A DNA stretch of 21,265 nucleotides from Tubiluchus corallicola (Eukaryota > Priapulida > Priapulimorpha > Priapulimorphida > Tubiluchidae). The stretch is from assembly GCA_030141605.1 (NCBI GenBank), contig JAQGDQ010000559.1, forward strand, positions 120,001 to 141,265, written 5' to 3'. The translations under genes and the position numbers were made by a program. Below are positions 18,708-21,265 of the stretch, one piece after another (position 1 is the stretch's first letter; each line of letters starts with the position of its first letter). The notes beneath the pieces were generated by a model. It did no database searches and was not told where the DNA came from. It saw only the letters and a program-made list of their open reading frames with translations.

Positions 18708-20102
18708 CTACAAATAGTAAAAATCTGCATAACTACCACGAAACTCAAGTGCCTCTTAAAAGTAAAAAAATTGCTATAAGAATTTAAGTGTTTGAACTTA
18801 TTATAATGAAAGAATCGTGGAAAAGGATAGAAAAGTAAACATAATTATTGATAAAATTAATAAAAAAATTTGCAGTTATTAAATTACACATTATGACATT
18901 ATTAGTAGTAATTAATAATATTTAATAAGTAATAAAAAAAAAATGTAAAGTAAGCAATTGTTATGAAACGTAAAAAATGAATAAATGGACAAAAACACCA
19001 GATTAATAGGTACCATATAATTCAAAGGAAAAGAATTTAAAGATGGCAAAGAAATCGTAAAAAATGCTGTTTGGTGTTTTATAAAAATCCAGCAGATTCG
19101 TGTAAATTATTCTCAGATGAAATTTGAGAATATTGTTTGGATGTCAAAACTATGGCAGCCTAATGTCTGGTATACAAGTGGATTTATACTGCTTTTCAGA
19201 AATCTTCCTCTCTTTACATATCACGGTAGAATTACAAAGCAGAATATTCTTAGAACATTAAATACTTTATTTTTACTGTAGCTGTTACTCTAAACATCCA
19301 TCATAGACATTGAGCCTCTTTATTAGAGCACTCTACTGTTTCCCGTCTGCTATTGAAATTTTCAACTCCCGTGATGCTATTGCAATGTTTGGTTTCAGCT
19401 GTTGTAAATCTTTATTGATTATTGATATCCAAGTTGTTTTTTGTTTGCCTGAAGGTCGTTTTGTAGCTTAAACTTCCCTCTAATCTTACTGTACTTACTT
19501 GCTTCTGAATGGCCCTTTACATTAATAGTGTTCTAGTTTTCTGTATTCAAGCTGTGTAAGGCAGGTCTACCATGAACATTTAGACCTGTAGGCTAGCCAG
19601 GCTATTTGTTCTGTTGTGTTTTAGTATAGCTGCTTAATATAATTGCTCGTGATTTGTTAATAATTATGTAATTTGAATCTGTGATTGTACAGATATAATG
19701 TATCTTTTTCTTAGGTGAAAGTGTCATGGTTCGTGCCTATTGAATTTTTTTCTATAGATTTGAACTGTTTCTTATTTGCATTTTTCTCAGTTAATCAGAT
19801 TATGTGTTCAAGTTGTTTTTGGTTTGTCTTTAGGCCATTTAGTAGATTTCAGTGCCTCGTTTAATGCTAATCTTATTGGTTTTGATTCTGGCATCTCATT
19901 AAATGTCTTACCCATCTTATTCTGATTATAGTGCTCTAAAGATTTTCTTTGGTTCTATTAAATATCCACGTCTTTCAAATCGGAATTTAAGAAGAGTAGT
20001 CTAAACCGATACATTCCAATGTTGGTCCCAGCAAAGGATAATAACAACTACTAAGTATTTTACTGAAGTTTTGTTGTGAATAAGAAAATCAAACCATCTT
20101 AC
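18708..20102 (-). other. Intron between Ig and EGF exons
   Basis: The 1395-base gap is bounded on the - strand by a strong donor GCAA|GTAAGA at 20103/20102 and an acceptor at 18708-18709. The bordering exon phases match (1 to 1). It is AT-rich and contains a LINE relic. Confidence 0.7.
19285..19990 (-). mobile_element. Degenerate non-LTR retrotransposon C-terminus, two related segments
   Basis: On the - strand, 19458-19285 reads RPSGKQKTTW, then NKDLQQL, ADGKQ, stop, and SALIKRLNVYDGCLE with a final stop. This follows the pattern of non-LTR ORF2 C-termini (G-x-(R/K)PKTTW, then a KDL helix, then a W-x-x-L-(V/I)-K-R-L-NVxDG tail). A second, more damaged segment (about 19918-19720) reads KMGKTFNEMP...PIRLAL...PKDKPKTT, stop, and has the same underlying bases (AAGATTAG... 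and CAAAAAACAACTT). Stops and frameshifts make both inactive. It may be one element with an internal duplication or two insertions. The family call is from motif memory only. Confidence 0.5.
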
Positions 20103-20325
20103 TTGCTATAGTTATGACGGCTCTTTGAGAATCGTACATTTCTGGCAAAAGCTCTTCCAGAGCAGCAATTTGACAATACCACTCTCCCTCGTCCTCAAAA
20201 GTAGCGCCACTAATTCTCAGGCTGCATTCGTTCGTACTTATACACTCCTCAGCGCTACCGGCAACCCAGTCATATCTGGGATACAAGTCAGTGAAAATAT
20301 TTACAAAATTCCTGTACCATTTAAC
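20103..20325 (-). CDS. Ig-domain exon (second half of the domain)
   Basis: A 223-base - strand exon. The acceptor is TTGTACTTTTTTCAG|GTT (exon starts at 20325, phase 0) and the donor is GCAA|GTAAGA (ends at 20103, phase 1). It codes VKWYRN (the core Ig Trp), an intermediate loop with its own cysteine pair (ECISTNEC), then LRISGATFEDEGEWYCQ, the classical D-x-G-x-Y-x-C motif before the disulfide cysteine, and closes with RAVITIA, the last beta strand. It is an Ig V- or I-type fold lacking only its first strands, which upstream exons can supply. Its phase matches the EGF exon downstream. Confidence 0.85.
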
Positions 20326-20406
20326 CTGAAAAAAGTACAATTTATTATACACTCATGTTTCATCAAAGTCTATTGTAGACCTTCAAAATTTTACAAGAAC
20401 TAAAAC

Positions 20407-20435
20407 CATTATTATATCCAAATCTGTGCCAAACA
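20407..20435 (-). CDS. Candidate 29-base micro-exon inside the Ig domain
   Basis: The acceptor is GAGTGTTTCAG|TG. The exon would start in phase 1 and end in phase 0 (TG plus nine codons, VFGTDLDIIM once joined). It is exactly what is needed to link the exon ending in FPC with the one starting VKWYRN: without it the join makes a TAA stop, and the spacing between the Ig cysteine and tryptophan would be far too short. With it the spacing is C-x12-W, normal for Ig folds. The donor ATG|GTTTTA is weak; a later one (CTT|GTAAAA) would also keep phase and add four residues. Confidence 0.4.
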
Positions 20436-20606
20436 CTGAAACACTCGGATGGCACAAACGTATTTACCAGGTGGTTAACTAGCCTCTAGACTAGACTGCC
20501 AAGTTTTGAAAGAGCCACACTTTGAGGGCCCAGTGTTAACAAAATCTTACTGTGCTCGAAAAATGTGCATTCAAACTTTTGTTAAAACATGTTTCATTTA
20601 GCTTAC

Positions 20607-20687
20607 CGCAAGGAAACCTGAACCCAGCAAAGATAGTCCCTGCAACTTTGTAATGCTGTACGCTTATAAATGTGTATTCATACCTAT
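20607..20687 (-). CDS. Candidate Ig-domain exon (first strands)
   Basis: An 81-base - strand exon. The acceptor ACATTTTTCTTTGCATAG|AT has a good pyrimidine tract (exon starts at 20687, phase 1). The donor is TGCG|GTAAGC (ends at 20607, phase 1). It codes RYEYTFISVQHYKVAGTIFA followed by GFRFPC, the first two beta strands of an Ig domain with the first disulfide cysteine. It is too short to appear in ordinary open-frame lists. Because it is the start of the mature domain and begins in phase 1, it is expected to follow a signal-peptide exon; none is seen on this strand within the remaining 578 bases. Confidence 0.6.
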
Positions 20688-21025
20688 CTATGCAAAGAAA
20701 AATGTAATGACCTTTATAGTCTCAAAGATTATGATATTTATTCAAGTAACTTCACCCTAACAGGCATCTTTATTAGCCTAGTTATCTTACCTAAAGTAAC
20801 AGATAAAATATAAAACAGTATGTACCAATGCAAGAACATTAAAAACAATATTGTAGCTAAACCACGTTTAAAGTTCTTTCACTGGTACGTACTGTTATAA
20901 CATTTATCTGTTATTTTCAGGTGATGAGGCCCGCTAGGGAGAAAGGTCCTGCATAAATATAATAATTTTTCAGACTATAAAGGGTATTAGGGTATTCTCT
21001 GTTAATGATGACAAGTCTCAGAAGA
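20688..21025. other. AT-rich sequence without an exon
   Basis: No signal-peptide exon or other coding block for the - strand Ig-EGF gene is visible. A + strand acceptor-like TTATTTTCAG at about 20912-20921 is followed by a stop within a few codons in the phase set by the 16714 exon. Confidence 0.45.
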
Positions 21026-21049
21026 GCTCTCCCTCTCCCTCCCTCCTTC

Positions 21050-21136
<87 letters not shown>
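21026..21136. repeat. CT microsatellite at the right inverted-repeat arm
   Basis: Starts with CTCCCTCTCCCTCCCTCC and becomes a nearly pure CT run ending at 21136. It is the counterpart, in inverted orientation, of the GA run at 17787-17950. Confidence 0.97.
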
Positions 21137-21141
<5 letters not shown>

Positions 21142-21265
21142 ACTGACGTAGTTGGATTTTCAATCATCCATTTTGAATTCAAGATGACGGCAGCAACGTA
21201 GTTTTAGACAAAAGCCTAAAACTCTGCCAGTGGTTTTGCATGAATTCAAGATGGAGACGAAGGTA
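21136..21265 (-). repeat. Right arm of the large inverted repeat
   Basis: Inverted copy of 17658-17786. The match continues to the last base of the window, so the arm may extend beyond it. The two arms enclose the whole - strand Ig-EGF exon set. Confidence 0.92.

Noticed and set aside
19021-19281. 86-codon stop-free stretch on the + strand (contains QMKFENIVWMSKLWQPNVWY)
   Set aside because: The first ATG is well inside, no splice pair frames it, and I recognise no domain. It overlaps an intron and LINE relic on the other strand. Chance is more likely, though a transcript search would settle it.
20912-20945. + strand acceptor TTATTTTCAG as second exon for the 16714 signal-peptide exon
   Set aside because: In the required phase it gives only GDEAR before a TAG stop, which makes no sensible product.

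Overview
This is a stretch of an animal nuclear genome, AT-rich and non-bacterial: exons have clean GT/AG splice borders, proteins carry Ig and EGF modules and signal peptides, and much of the DNA is microsatellite, minisatellite, MITE-like and LINE-derived. The style (long CT, ATTC, ATT and CAGTR arrays, many small TTAA-flanked repeats, secreted cysteine-rich proteins) suggests an invertebrate, perhaps a mollusc or related marine animal. The species cannot be fixed from the sequence.

Layout. 1-3180: non-coding, with a dispersed repeat (987-1620), a degenerate ATTC array (1706-2183) and a 31-bp minisatellite of 19 units (2589-3180) that runs up to a gene. 3213-4007 (+): an intronless gene for a 264-residue Pro/Tyr-rich protein with a PPxY motif and a C-terminal membrane anchor, with a poly(A) signal at 4150. 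4194-13085: repeats and apparently gene-free DNA, including a second copy of the dispersed repeat, a 450-bp TTAA-flanked MITE inserted in one copy of a 71-bp tandem duplication, a LINE 3' end, two CAGTR pentanucleotide arrays and a CT array. 13086-14657 (+): an intronless gene for a 523-residue secreted protein with repeated cysteine modules, furin-type sites and a poly-Thr linker. Its 3' coding end is duplicated downstream (14955-15134). 15390-16500: dispersed-repeat copy 3 and a 92-bp tandem array.

16714-21265: a + strand signal-peptide exon (16714-16765, ending in phase 1), then four - strand exons (20687-20607, 20435-20407, 20325-20103, 18707-18022) that join in frame into one Ig domain followed by at least six EGF repeats. 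The - strand exon block lies between two inverted arms (17658-17950 and 21026-21265) made of the same unique sequence plus a GA/CT array. If the block is flipped, the signal-peptide exon joins the first Ig exon in matching phase and codes for a secreted Ig-EGF protein. This possible inversion, biological or an assembly error, is the most notable result here.

No operon-like linkage is expected or seen. The PPxY protein, the cysteine-rich secreted protein and the Ig-EGF protein look like independent genes. No RNA gene, CRISPR array or intact autonomous transposon was found.
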